Shown one piece after another: positions 45,441-55,327 of a DNA stretch of 64,000 bases (the stretch's first letter is position 1; each line of letters starts with the position of its first letter). Below the pieces are notes generated by a model that saw only the letters and a list, made by a program, of their open reading frames with translations, made no database searches and had not been told where the DNA came from. This DNA is from Incurvaria masculella (taxonomy: Eukaryota; Arthropoda; Insecta; Lepidoptera; Incurvariidae): positions 20,020,077 to 20,084,076 of the forward strand of contig OX335646.2 of NCBI GenBank assembly GCA_946894095.1, given 5' to 3'. A program made the position numbers and the translations under genes.

Positions 45441-45610
45441 AGGCTGAGATAAATAGCCGCAACAGAAACTAAGCCTAACGAAAAGTAGTACTTTGTGACG
45501 TCAATTTGCATTACTTTGAGATTTCGTCCATACAAAATGAGCCAAAGTGACGTCACAAAGTACTACTTTTCGTTAGCCTTAGTTTTTCTTACGACTATTT
45601 ATCTCAACCT
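45441..45610. mobile_element. 170-bp inverted-repeat element with CRE palindromes
   Basis: Arms of about 65 bases (GAGGCTGAGATAAATAGCCG ... GTACTTTGTGACGTCA and the complementary right arm) enclose a loop of about 45 bases. Each arm ends in TGACGTCA, the canonical CRE/ATF octamer. It lies 46 bases from copy b of the hairpin family. Confidence 0.8.
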
Positions 45611-46185
45611 AAGTGCTACTGGCATTCATGACTTCTGACGAGTTCATCATATGTTAAATGAGTACGTGCGCTGTTTCGTCTGATGTATGGGAGTTGGTAT
45701 TTTGCTCTTACTTATTTTGTGCCGAAGTCCTTCAATACGAGAGATCTAACATTAACATATCAATCGTTTGTTATAATATTTTTAATCTTACTTTGTTTGT
45801 AATTTTGAAGAAAACAACCAGAAAAACAAAAACATATGCAATATAAAGCGATCATCATTCAAATAACATAACAATATATCTGTAAATTATAGTAACCGTT
45901 TCCATTTATACAAAACATCTAGTATTTAGTCAATACTCACGATGGCCTAAGTGTGAATCGCGCCCTAAGCCGTCGCGACAAAGGGTTCCCGGTGGAAACT
46001 CCAAGGTTTTCCGGCGGAGGGTAGAAAATTGGTCCCCTGATAGGGATCTCGCGCCGAGTGTCGTCAGCTGCGAGGAAACTGACGGCCGCGGAGCTGTGAG
46101 CGGGTGATTCCGGGTAAATATGTGCCGAGCGTATCCGTGACGACATCTCGCTGGGCAGGCGCGATGACGTGTTGCTTTTGAAGAC
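45611..46185. other. unassigned sequence
   Basis: AT-rich to 45940, then GC-richer to 46160 (CGGTGGAAACTCCAAGG, TCGCGCCGAGTGTCGTC). Nothing recognised. Confidence 0.35.
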
Positions 46186-46261
46186 TTAAGAGGATCATGA
46201 AGTTATCAAGTTTCACACAATGACTAGTTGTCGAGTATTATCCTGCAATTTTGCACATTAA
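46186..46261 (+). repeat. left 76-bp direct repeat flanking a TTAA element
   Basis: Begins TTAAGAGGATCATGAAGTTA and ends TTTTGCACATTAA. The same 76 bases, with two substitutions, are at 46813-46888. Both copies start and end with TTAA. Confidence 0.9.
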
Positions 46262-46812
46262 GGTGGCCCAACCCGGCGGGACTAACTCATTCGCGGGCAC
46301 TGTCCAAAATCGTGCTATTGCGCTCTGGAACCTTCTCTGTTTCAAAGAAAAAGACAGGCTCCGTGATGAGAAAGATGCAACATGTCCACAAAAAAGACAA
46401 TGTGCATAGTGGATGATTTGGTAAGATTTACGCAATTTTAATTACAAAACGACTTATAGCTAAAAGTAAACCACGACCGCATCAACAAAACATAACAAAC
46501 AAAATCTAACAAAACCAAATATATTATAAATCTTGATTAAATTAGCTATGTCTGATGACTAATCTTTTTAAGATGTTCTTACTTTATCATTGCGTAATCC
46601 ACCTCCAAAGTTATTGCATAAAACGCGCGAAGAACTCGAACTTTCGGACCTTATTACTTAGAAACCAAACACAATTTTATAATGCCAACGGTCATCAGAC
46701 ATCTAGTTTGATCAAATAAAGTTATTTGAGCAACATTTGGGATCTTTGACAAGAAATATGGGCGTGATCTTCTTTCCCCTTTTGTATGGGGAGTTGAGCG
46801 GGATGGCCCAAC
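46262..46812 (-). mobile_element. TTAA-type MITE, GGTGGCCCA family, full copy
   Basis: Opposite orientation to 26831-27372. The left boundary TTAAGGTGGCCCAACCCGGC is intact. The right boundary GGGATGGCCCAACTTAA has small changes. Internal marks match the other copies throughout (CAGACATCTAGTTTGATCAA, TATGGGCGTGATCTTC). The family frame is open on the plus strand here and starts LRWPNPAGLTHSRALSKIVL. Confidence 0.88.
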
Positions 46813-46888
46813 TTAAGAGGATCATGAAGTTATCAAGTTCCACACAATGACTCGTTGTCGAGTATTATCCTGCAATTTTGCACATTAA
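46813..46888 (+). repeat. right 76-bp direct repeat flanking a TTAA element
   Basis: The counterpart of 46186-46261, of identical length, differing at two positions (TTCCACAC for TTTCACAC and GACTCG for GACTAG). Confidence 0.9.
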
Positions 46889-47345
46889 ATAAATCAACTG
46901 ACAGCTACGTCCGTATGTTTTGATTTTTTTGATAACTTATCCGTGAAATGAGCCTGTAAATATGTTTATCAAAATGTTTAAGGGAGGTGGTAATAAAAAC
47001 GTTTTTGCACTCTCTTGGATCTTTTCATGTGACTTCATGCTGTGCTCCAAGCTCACTACCCAGCTCACTACAAACCAAGGGCTTATACAATAAGCCGAAA
47101 GTATGTACATGGACCCTTAAAAACCCTTGCTTATCGAACGACGAAATCTAGCATTTCAAAAGACTTTTTGACAATATAGTAACGAACATAAGTGCAAGAA
47201 AGTACAAAAGTCATAGTCAACGTCAACGTATGATTAAACACATCACTTTATATGAATCGTATGGAAGAGATCTGCTTCACCTCAGCCGTCTTTTCCTGCA
47301 ATTGCTCACCACTTGATCGAACATAATGCCATCATAAGGCCAGCA
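46889..47345. other. unassigned sequence
   Basis: No gene or repeat relation seen. Confidence 0.35.
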
Positions 47346-47436
47346 TGTTTTAATGCAAATGGTTAATACCAAACTGACCTAGCCTATACTTTAAGCTAAC
47401 GATATTAAGCCTAAGACACCACATAGGAACTAGGAC
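47346..47436 (-). mobile_element. SINE tail fragment, decayed
   Basis: GGTTAATACCAAACTGACCT, CGATATTAAGCCTAAGACAC and CACCACATAGGAACTAGG are altered tail sequence on the minus strand. Confidence 0.6.
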
Positions 47437-47475
47437 AGACTTAACATGTAGGTGCCGGCACGTATGAAAAAAAAT

Positions 47476-48085
47476 TTAACAAAAAAAATAACCGACTTCA
47501 AAGAAAAAGAACTAAAAAGTAAAAAATAATTTCCATTTTTGTAGTAACGATTTTTGTTATTTATTGAGTCGGCGTCAGCCGGGCACGCGCTGCGCCAATC
47601 AAGAGAACCTTGGCTACCTTGGCTGACACCGACTCAAAAAATAACAAAAATCGTAACTACAAAAATGGAAAAGATTTTTAACTTTTTAGTGCTTTTTCTT
47701 TGAAGTCGGTTATTTTTTTTTTGTTAATTTTTTTTTATTTGTTTATTTTTAGTGAATCTGAAGTACACTTACTAATTTGTACACGTCCTTTCCAATAAAA
47801 AAAGAATCACCGAAATCGGTTGGCGTTATATTGAGTTATTCGTCCATTTGTCGCGCACATCTCAATACAAATTTAAGACTTTTATGATTTCCTCATGGAT
47901 ATCATTTTCAGAACTTAACTAAATTAAAATGGGACCACTTGGGAAGCACTAGCTATCATTTAAAAAATAATCATCAAAATCGGTTCACCCAGGCAAAAGT
48001 TATGAGGTAACAAACATAAAAAAAAAACAAAAAAAAACATACAGACGAATTGATAACTTCCTCCTTTTTTGAAGTCGGTTAAAAA
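47476..48085 (+). mobile_element. repeat ending GAAGTCGGTTAA, copy 2 with hairpin end
   Basis: Collinear with 30648-31087 from GTGAATCTGAAGTACACTTA to CCTCCTTTTTTGAAGTCGG. The left end carries a hairpin. The arm 47479-47580 (from ATAACCGACTTCAAAG to GAGTCGGCGTCAGCC) pairs with 47621-47724 at high identity around a 40-base GC-richer loop. Copy 1 keeps only one arm. Confidence 0.82.
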
Positions 48086-48239
48086 TACAAGTGAGCAGCG
48101 GATATTTCGTCCCGTGTACGTTGTAAGAAGAGACTAAAACAATCATTATTCTTGATTTGGGTTCCACGTAAAATAGGTTTGGAGCAGTAGAAGTGGCATA
48201 AGCTATCCATGTTATTGTTTATTCACATTCATAGGCAGT

Positions 48240-48972
48240 ACGCGAACTCATGTGGTGTAGGGCCTAGAGGACTAGTCTTTAATTCGATAAGTTATGTGTC
48301 CAAATCCTGGACCCGGTCATGCACCACTTTCTTTCTCCTTTTGAGTTGGATAAGTGCATTTCGTTACACATGCCTAACCGTTCCAATGTCCGGAACTCAT
48401 GTAAAACTCCTCCTTCCCCTAAACAAACACAGGTTGGTACCACCGGAATTATGGATGAAACGGTAATGAAAAATTGTCCGTGTTTTCCATCCAGATCAGT
48501 GCTAATGAAGGGAGGTTCCTGTCATGGCGCCTATTTCATTCAGAAATGCGGTGTGTTGGGCTTATATAATAATAATAATAACTTTATTTCATCAGACACG
48601 AAGTCCATTCGTACAGCACAAAACAAATAGGTAAACAACAAAAGATTTTACAACAAAAAGAGAATAAGTACATTAATTACTAACTAAATATAATTATTTA
48701 TTAATTATAATAATAAATAACTAAAAAATAACAAACAAAACAATCAATTAATATTGTTTGCGGTGCAATACATTGCCCAGTACCTGTAAGTATTGTTGCA
48801 TATATACTGAGCAATGTAGGCCATGATTTCGTTTTTGCTTTCCGCAATCCTTTGTCTAAATTTTGCAATTCGGTTTCTCATTACTGCATAAAAATCATCC
48901 ACTCTCGTTATCCATCCACTTATCATCGACGTTGGGCTTGGTATTAGCCTTGTATGTTCAGTTACATAAAAA
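48240..48972 (+). mobile_element. tRNA-headed SINE split by a LINE 3' end
   Basis: The head has GTGTCCAAATCCTGGACC in place of the B box and GGTCATGCACCACTTTCTTT. The body runs to GGTGTGTTGGGCTT at 48563, then resumes at 48931 with GTTGGGCTTGGTATTAGCC and a tail GTTCAGTTACATAAAAA. The gap is filled by the LINE piece at 48564-48930. Confidence 0.82.
48564..48930 (-). mobile_element. LINE 3' end inserted in a SINE
   Basis: On the minus strand it ends GATGAAATAAAGTTATTATT plus further TTA units, an AATAAA signal with a microsatellite tail. The direct repeat GTTGGGCTT at 48555-48563 and 48931-48939 is the target duplication. Its 5' end is truncated. The last about 60 codons (with RIAKFRQRIAESKNE and CNNTYRYWAMYC) end at a stop near 48744. 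The clade is not recognised. Confidence 0.75.
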
Positions 48973-49284
48973 CCGGCCAAGTGCGAGTCGGACTCGCACA
49001 CGTAGGTTTCTGTACCATCGTACAAGATTATAAAAGGAAAAAATCTATTTCAAGGTCAAATAAAATAATAATAAAAATTAAAGAGGAGCCTTTAATTTTT
49101 ATTCTTATTTGATTTCACCTATTTGTTGTTACAGCGGCAAAATAAATACACACTCTATTAAACATTTCAGCTGCCTACCTATTACGAAACGGACAGACGG
49201 AAGAACGGACGGACGGCCGGACAGACGGACAGCGGAGGCTTAGTAATAGGGTTCCGTTGGCACCCTTTGGGTATGGAACCCTAA
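48970..49284 (+). mobile_element. (GTCY)n-bearing element, full copy next to a SINE tail
   Basis: CCGGCCAAGTGCGAGTCGGA starts immediately at the A-run of the SINE tail, and the element ends GGGTATGGAACCCTAAAAA. The tract GGACGGACGGCCGGACAGAC is interrupted. The 5' AAAAA and 3' AAAAA could be a target duplication. Confidence 0.85.
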
Positions 49285-49766
49285 AAATAACAAATTCACC
49301 AGCTGCCTGTTCTAGCACTATCTAAGCCCACCTTGTCGGCCCGGCGACTCAATCCGCTGTTCTCCTAAATCCCACCCAGCTTCAATAACATCCATGCAGC
49401 ATGATTAGATCTCCGCTCCAGTGCCGGCAACATGCTCCCCGGCTCTGTCCCCCGACTACCGCTTACCTGTGTGCCACAATTATCCTAGCAAACGCGCTCG
49501 AATTCCCATTCCACCAGTTCCCGTGCACGTCGCAGTCATAAGAACTAATAGAACCCACTAAGCATAATGCACCTGTGACTCGTTAAAAAGTTTGATCATA
49601 AATTCGCTTACTTATCCTCCCCCCCCCCCCCCCCCTTTGACTTTGGTTGCAGTCGTTCTTTTCATTCAGTTTTTGTGCAAGCAGCAGTTTCAAAGTACAT
49701 TTTTGAAATAGGAATTCGATACGTTTAATATTATTAAAAAGGAAAAAAACCAAACACCATTTCGAT
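49285..49766. other. unassigned sequence with a poly-C tract
   Basis: 49285-49600 is non-repetitive and of balanced composition, with E-box-like CAGCTG and CACCTG motifs and GATTAGATCTCC. A 17-base C run occupies 49619-49635. No gene recognised. Confidence 0.4.
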
Positions 49767-49954
49767 AGGCCTGTTCTTGGAATCCCGTGCTCAAGAATTA
49801 GGAATATTCCAGTTCAGAAAACCGCTTGATAGCGGTTTTCAAAGCGAATTTCTCGACGGAAATCATTGAATCCTTGAAATACCGTGCTCCGGTGCGTTTC
49901 GTCGAGAAAGTTTCTAATCCTGATTCTTGAGCACAGAATTCTAAATAGGCCTGC
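49767..49954. mobile_element. foldback hairpin element, GCAGGCCT family, copy c
   Basis: ATAGGCCTGTTCTTGGAATC pairs with GAATTCTAAATAGGCCTGC. AACCGCTTGATAGCGGTT in the left half is itself a small hairpin. It is shorter than copies a and b. Confidence 0.8.
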
Positions 49955-49969
49955 TGGTGTATTTTCTGT

Positions 49970-50195
49970 GCGCCTATTCTTGCCAGTCTTCGCTCAGGAA
50001 TCACGAAACTTTCAGTCGATAAAACGCTTTCAAAGGATTGTCAAAACAGTTATCTCGACGGAATATCCAGAGCACGGCATTTGAATAATACAAGGATTTC
50101 CGTGGCGAAAATAGCTTTGACAACCGCTTTAAAAGGGGTTTTTATCGACTGAAAGATTCTTGATCTAACTCTACTACTAAATTCCAATAATAGGC
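49970..50195. mobile_element. foldback hairpin element, GCAGGCCT family, copy d
   Basis: Separated from copy c by about 15 bases. GCGCCTATTCTTGCCAGT faces AATTCCAATAATAGGC. CTTTCAGTCGATAAAACGCT faces GTTTTTATCGACTGAAAG. The ends are more decayed than the inner stem. Confidence 0.75.
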
Positions 50196-51054
50196 AACAT
50201 TATTTAGAGTCCAATACTTTATTTAATTTCTTGGTTTACACCGAATTCGGAAGGGAACTAAATATAGTTAGAACGTTTCCACTAACCTGCGGGTATGTCG
50301 CCACCCCCGTCCTTCTATGCTCACTTGATAACTGTAATGACGTTACTATTATAAAAACATTTATTTAAAAACAATACAATTAATTATCTGTGAAATTATT
50401 TAATTTCGATAAAAGAGCTCAACGTAGAGAGCACGAAGTGTACCAACGGCAAACAGTGGGAAAAAAATCAAGTCAAATTAGTCTTAAAAAACTTGTACCA
50501 CTACTTTTTTTTAAGACGTTAAATGAATTGTTTATATTTAGTCGTTTCACAGTTATAAATTTACAAACGATCAAAAGCCCCACAAGAGAGCAAAGCTTGG
50601 CAGAGTTTCGTTCCGTTCAGCAATCATCTCTCCGCAGAAACAAAGTCTACATTTTAATTGACTATAAAACTGAATGAGCATGAGTCCTTTACTGGAGATA
50701 CGACACGTTCCGACTTGCTTTAACAAACAGTACCCGAATTTGCATAGAACTTTAAACGTTTTATTGTATTTTTTCGATAAATAACTACCTTATCAAGTTG
50801 CAGACATCATCACGCTGGTTTTATAACGGTGAAGGTACAGATTATTGATTCAGAGTGTTCACTGCCATATTAATTTTGATTGAAAAAAAAAACTCCTTGT
50901 ACAAGAGTTACGTCCAATTTTTGATGGAAATCGAAAGGAAACCTTAGATTCTAAGATGGAAACGCAGTTTGTTAAATTTTCGATTGCATTCGATCAGTGC
51001 GAAATACGTCCCATCTTTTATTAGTCACAATACCTATCCACAGTGTTGACTATA
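50196..51054. other. unassigned sequence
   Basis: A 95-codon plus frame at 50390-50677 is lysine- and phenylalanine-rich with no recognisable domain and could be chance in AT-rich DNA. No repeats seen. Confidence 0.35.
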
Positions 51055-51150
51055 GCAGGATCGCTTTGATTAAAATCGGTTCATGGGTCTTCGAGTATCC
51101 GGTTAACAAAAATAAAAAAAAAACCTTCTTTTTTTTAAATCGGTTAAAAA
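51055..51150 (+). repeat. diverged 3' end of the GAAGTCGGTTAA repeat
   Basis: ATTAAAATCGGTTCATGGGT, AACAAAAATAAAAAAAAAAC and TTTTAAATCGGTTAAAAAAA follow the order of the last 100 bases of 30648-31087. Confidence 0.5.
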
Positions 51151-52274
51151 AAGGTTATAATTTGTCTGAATCTAATAATGCGAAGGGCAGTAGGAGGATT
51201 TTCCCAGGTCTTTCGGAAGTTAAATTTTGAGCGGCCTAGCTTAAATTAAAAGTACATGACTTTTTTTTAAACTGATTATTAAGTGTCCGAAGTTGTGATG
51301 TGTTATTGTATTATTTAAGTTTTATTGAAAGGAGTCATATTTTTTTAATAACAAAGTTGCTCAAATCTGATGATATAGTACGCGTTCCGTAATCCAAGTC
51401 TCCTAAATATTAATCACACTGTTGAATGGCGCATCATTGTGCATAAGTAACAGACTGTATGTTTTTTCTCTAAAATTCAATATCGACTAATCAGGATCTG
51501 TTTTCACGGAACATCGTTTGCGTGTGGTTCTATGATATAAGGATATCCCTTAGAGAAATGAAAACAGATTGAATGTAAAAAAAGTATTCAATGATAAAGT
51601 ATGCTGAAGAATAATTTTATAGTAGGAAAGCAGTCGTTTTCCTATGACCCTGCAATTGTTCGAACAAAGGACAAAATTATGAAATTATCACAAATAATTT
51701 GTTGTAAATAAATTGGTAAAATGTAGTAAAAAAAAGATTGATTTCTGAAAAAAATCAAGTCGATAAGGCATGGAAGTGCACATAATAATAAAATAATAAT
51801 GTATTATGTAACAATACGGCAGTAAAAAAACATGAATTTTGTGAATCAAAATGGGGTAACTGACTAATATTTTCATATAGCAAGTAGGATGTGCAGCATC
51901 TCCTGGAATAATTCTACCCGCTTATTAAAGAGGTATGCAAGTATAATTAAACGTTATGCGCCCACTTTGCATAATGTCTGGTGGAAATTTTCGCAAACCA
52001 AGACTGAATATGAAAAGAGACTATGTCGGGCGTGCCCTACCACACCGCTCAAATACATTTTTCGTCGTGATAACAGCGCACTGCTCTGTTGAACTTCGTT
52101 GATTATTATTATTATCTCTCTCGCAGCTCGTATATGGCAACACCATTCAGAAGAGCCTTTTTTGTTTTCAGAACAGACTCCCCCCCGGCTGGTATGCATC
52201 AACTTTTATTAGTATAATGCGGTAATGTTCCGTTGAGATAACCGTCCAGTGTGCTCTTTCCACTTTCCTGTAGA
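51151..52274. other. unassigned AT-rich sequence
   Basis: No gene or repeat relation was recognised. Low-complexity runs such as AATAATAAAATAATAATG occur at about 51785. Confidence 0.35.
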
Positions 52275-52545
52275 TATGCCATCTTTAACTAACACCACAC
52301 CCACCGTCATGATATTAGCCCAACACACCGCATTCGCGAGGAAATGAGGTGCCATGCCAGGACCTTCCATTAATGAGCGGATGGATGGTCTATGCGGATA
52401 ATGTTTCAATGCTGTTTCGAATATATTTTTATCCAATGCGATGGTACCACCCCGGCACTAACCCGGCTCGGCTTAACCCTAACACCTATAGGGAAGGGGA
52501 CTTACAGTTTTACTTGGATTTCGAACCATGGAACAGGTCGCTTAA
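52275..52545 (-). mobile_element. SINE body and tail
   Basis: AACACCACACCCACCGTCAT, GAGGTGCCATGCCAGGACCT, AATGCGATGGTACCACCCCG and GGGAAGGGGACTTACAGTTT give the minus-strand order. The mid-body between GAGCGG and GTTTCAATGC is rearranged. No head remains. Confidence 0.75.
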
Positions 52546-52629
52546 CAAAATTAACTTATAAATGAGAAATAGAACAGGCGAGTCTAGGCGCCCCTGACCG
52601 ACAAGAAACTCTCGATATGATGCATTTGA

Positions 52630-53278
52630 GGCCGTGGTACTAGAAGTCCCAAAGTCTGACGGGGCACCCCAAACAAATTAGCTAAGTGTGACTATTAGAA
52701 GTTTAATTATTACAATATATGATTCCTTGTCTAGCCATCAACCTATTTTAGTAAATGTATATTTCCTTTTTAGGATTCTGTACCCAAAGGGTGCCAACTG
52801 AAACCTATTAATAAGCCCTCTGCTGTCCGTCCCTCCGTCCGTCCGACCGTTCCGTCCGTCCGTCCGTTCCGTCCGTCTGTCACAGGCCTGTTTCTCATGA
52901 ACCGATTTTTTGGTGTTAAATCTTGTACGATGGTACGGGTAGCGAGTGTGCGAGTCCGACTCGCGCTTGGCCAGTTTTTCGATACAAAACAAATTTTAGA
53001 AACGGTGTCCATTTTCGTACTTTTTTTTACTAAACGTAGAAATCTAAGAGCTAATGGAATTATTTGTTTATTCATATAGGCTGTTTTACTAATATGTAGC
53101 GATCATATTTATTTCAAATTTCAAAATAAATGATGAAATCTTGTTGAAAAATGTTTTTGACATTAACAATCCATTATCAGCAAAATTATCAGTCTGGAGT
53201 TCTATTTGGACTTACTGAGGCGTTTCACTACATATTATGGAACATTTGTATGGCGCGAATAGTTGACTAGTCCTAGCT
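52630..53278 (+). mobile_element. TTAA-type MITE, GGGCCTGGTACTAGCC family, copy 2, interrupted
   Basis: Aligns with 39510-39981 before and after an inserted (GTCY)n element (52771-52980). Landmarks are GGGGCACCCCAAACAAATTA, GATTCCTTGTCTAG, GAAACGGTGTCCATTTTCG, TTAACAATCCATTATCAG and TGACTAGTCCTAGC. The terminal TTAA sites are no longer exact. Confidence 0.8.
52771..52980 (-). mobile_element. (GTCY)n-bearing element nested in a TTAA element
   Basis: The plus strand shows AGGATTCTGTACCCAAAGGG, a run of GTCC/GTTCC units and then CGAGTCCGACTCGCGCTTGG CCAG. Compared with the empty site at 39640-39660, the host reads TTCCTTTTT on the left and TTTTTCGATAC on the right, so the insertion duplicated a T run or used it as target. 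The middle of the element is shortened compared with the full copies. Confidence 0.85.
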
Positions 53279-53447
53279 CATTCGTACGTCTTCGGATATC
53301 TTCGTTTTCCTTCGCGTCTCCGGGTACCTCCCTTATTGTACGCGACGCTGCAAACGGAGACTGGTCGGGGAACGGCGGACATGACTGTTCCCTTGGGGGC
53401 TTCGCGGGTTCCATTTATAGCTTCGCAGATGTCGGACCTGGGGGGGT

Positions 53448-53552
53448 TAACATGGTACATTAACTCGTCTGGTGAACAGGCAAATGAGTGATTAAATCTC
53501 ACTCACTTCCCTGTTCATCCATTGAAGTAATTTAGCATGGTATCCTATCGAT
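53448..53552. mobile_element. minimal palindrome of the 42594 family
   Basis: GGTTAACATGGTACATTAAC and GAACAGGCAAATGAGTGATT face TCACTCACTTCCCTGTTCAT and TTTAGCATGGTATCC. These are the two ends of the element at 42594-43050 with the whole interior gone. Confidence 0.7.
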
Positions 53553-54784
53553 GCCTTCCGAAGCTCGCCGAAAGGGGTCTTGTGACATGACAGCGCCACT
53601 GTGCGTTTATGAGTCGCAGCATAACTGTCTATTGTTGTTGCGAGTCGACGGCATGCGATAGATGGCGACTTGTGCTATAGTCGCCGTGCGTTCCGATTTA
53701 GCAGCGAGCACATCTCCTGTTTTTTTATGTTCGGGGTAACCTTATTGGTTCTTTCGAACTCCCGCGCGCTGTAGTTGTCCATCGGAGCTGCACGGACCAG
53801 GACGGAAGTAAGTACCCGAAGACGCGATGTTGATGCAACGAGTACCTTTGCATGGCTTGATTTTTCCCGCAACTAACAGGCTACGTAGCATCACGCTACA
53901 ACACCTAGTTGGTGAGCAGTGAGGTCAAATGATTACCAAAAATCGACAAATGTAACGTTTCCACTTGAGCTCCCATGTTAATTATTGAAAGAGTAATTCA
54001 TGCTAAGTGACTAGATATATCCGTAGTGGGGTTACTGCTCATCACTTGAAACTGCTCACCTAATTTGGATGCAGTTTGTATCTACTTATATCATGACTGT
54101 TCCCATTATTTACCAGCTAATTAGAGAGAAAATCATGAGATATATATATATTTTCTAGGTACTTTGTTTTACCTGATATTATCTGAGGTTGGAGCTGTCT
54201 GAACGGTGCACTGATAAATAGACTGCTCTCAAATGAACCTCATTGGAAATTAGCGCTATTTGTATTATTTATTCAAATTCAAGTTAAATGCTTATAATTT
54301 AAAATCCTCTCACCCGAATTAGATGACTAATAAGTTACGACAAATTACCACCTGATCAACGTGTGTGGTGTTAATGATTATAACCGCAGAACCACTTATC
54401 CGATTTTGCTGCAGTTTACTTTCACGTACATTCCGATTCTTTTTGTAACATAATAGTTACTTAACTTCACGCTTGATTACATAAAGGATGAGCAACCAGT
54501 CACTCGATTTAAATGTGGCTTACAACTATACATATTTAGCCTGATTCTTCCTATAACGTATAAGATACTTACCATCACGCCAAATTACCCGAAGTCTGAA
54601 TATTGAGGTTAAATCCTGAATAACAAATAAATAATAGACGTTATACTCCATGAAAATCGACAGAATTAGGGTAACCAGTGAGCTTAAAATATCATGACTT
54701 GAGAACCACTTAACTGGTTTAAATGCTGTTCGAATTTACAAAGGGCATGTCTGGGCGAGTGCAGGTTTTGGAAGTATGACCTTT
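53553..54784. other. unassigned sequence
   Basis: Includes loosely repeated strings of the type AACCACTTAACTGGTTTAAA, GCTCACCTAATTTGGATGCA and CAACCAGTCACTCGATTTAA, which may be a very old tandem or dispersed repeat. No gene seen. Confidence 0.3.
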
Positions 54785-54925
54785 TTCGATGTTAGAATGG
54801 CCGTTATTCGAATTCCACGTAAAACTGTAGGTTCTCCCTTCCTTCATCCCGACCAGGTTGGTACCATCGTAAATTGTTAGTATTTTCCATCTATTTTAAT
54901 GGAACGTGCTATATAAGGACGGTTG
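54785..54925 (+). mobile_element. SINE fragment, decayed
   Basis: GAATTCCACGTAAAACTGTA, CGACCAGGTTGGTACCATCG and TTTTCCATCTATTTTAATGG follow the family order with deletions between them. Confidence 0.65.
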
Positions 54926-55327
54926 CAAAAAAAATATCGAATCCAAATTTTGACGTTGCACCATTTCATATACATCCTATCAATGAGAATGTTTGGTTGA
55001 TTGTTACTCAATCAACGCCATATTGGCTCAACAGATTTCGATGACATTTGAGAGATATTTTTTCGGCTGCTTTTTATTATCTATAGGATCTTCTTCTTTA
55101 GTTTAATATTTTTTTTTCTAAATTCTCAAATAAAAATAGCTCCCTGTGTTTGCACCCGATTACATTCAGTTCCATAAGGGCGTAAGTGAAAGGACATTTT
55201 ATTATTTCTCGAAATCAGGTGTAGGTAGTTAAAAACTGATCAAAAAGATGAAAGATAAACTGATTGTTTAGCTGTATTATAATCATAAAATTATATTTAT
55301 CTGAGGCTTATACCATTATTTGTTTAA

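Noticed and set aside
48744..49025. 93-codon minus-strand gene
   Set aside because: It joins the end of a LINE ORF to SINE and (GTCY)n sequence across insertion boundaries, so only the LINE part is a real protein remnant.
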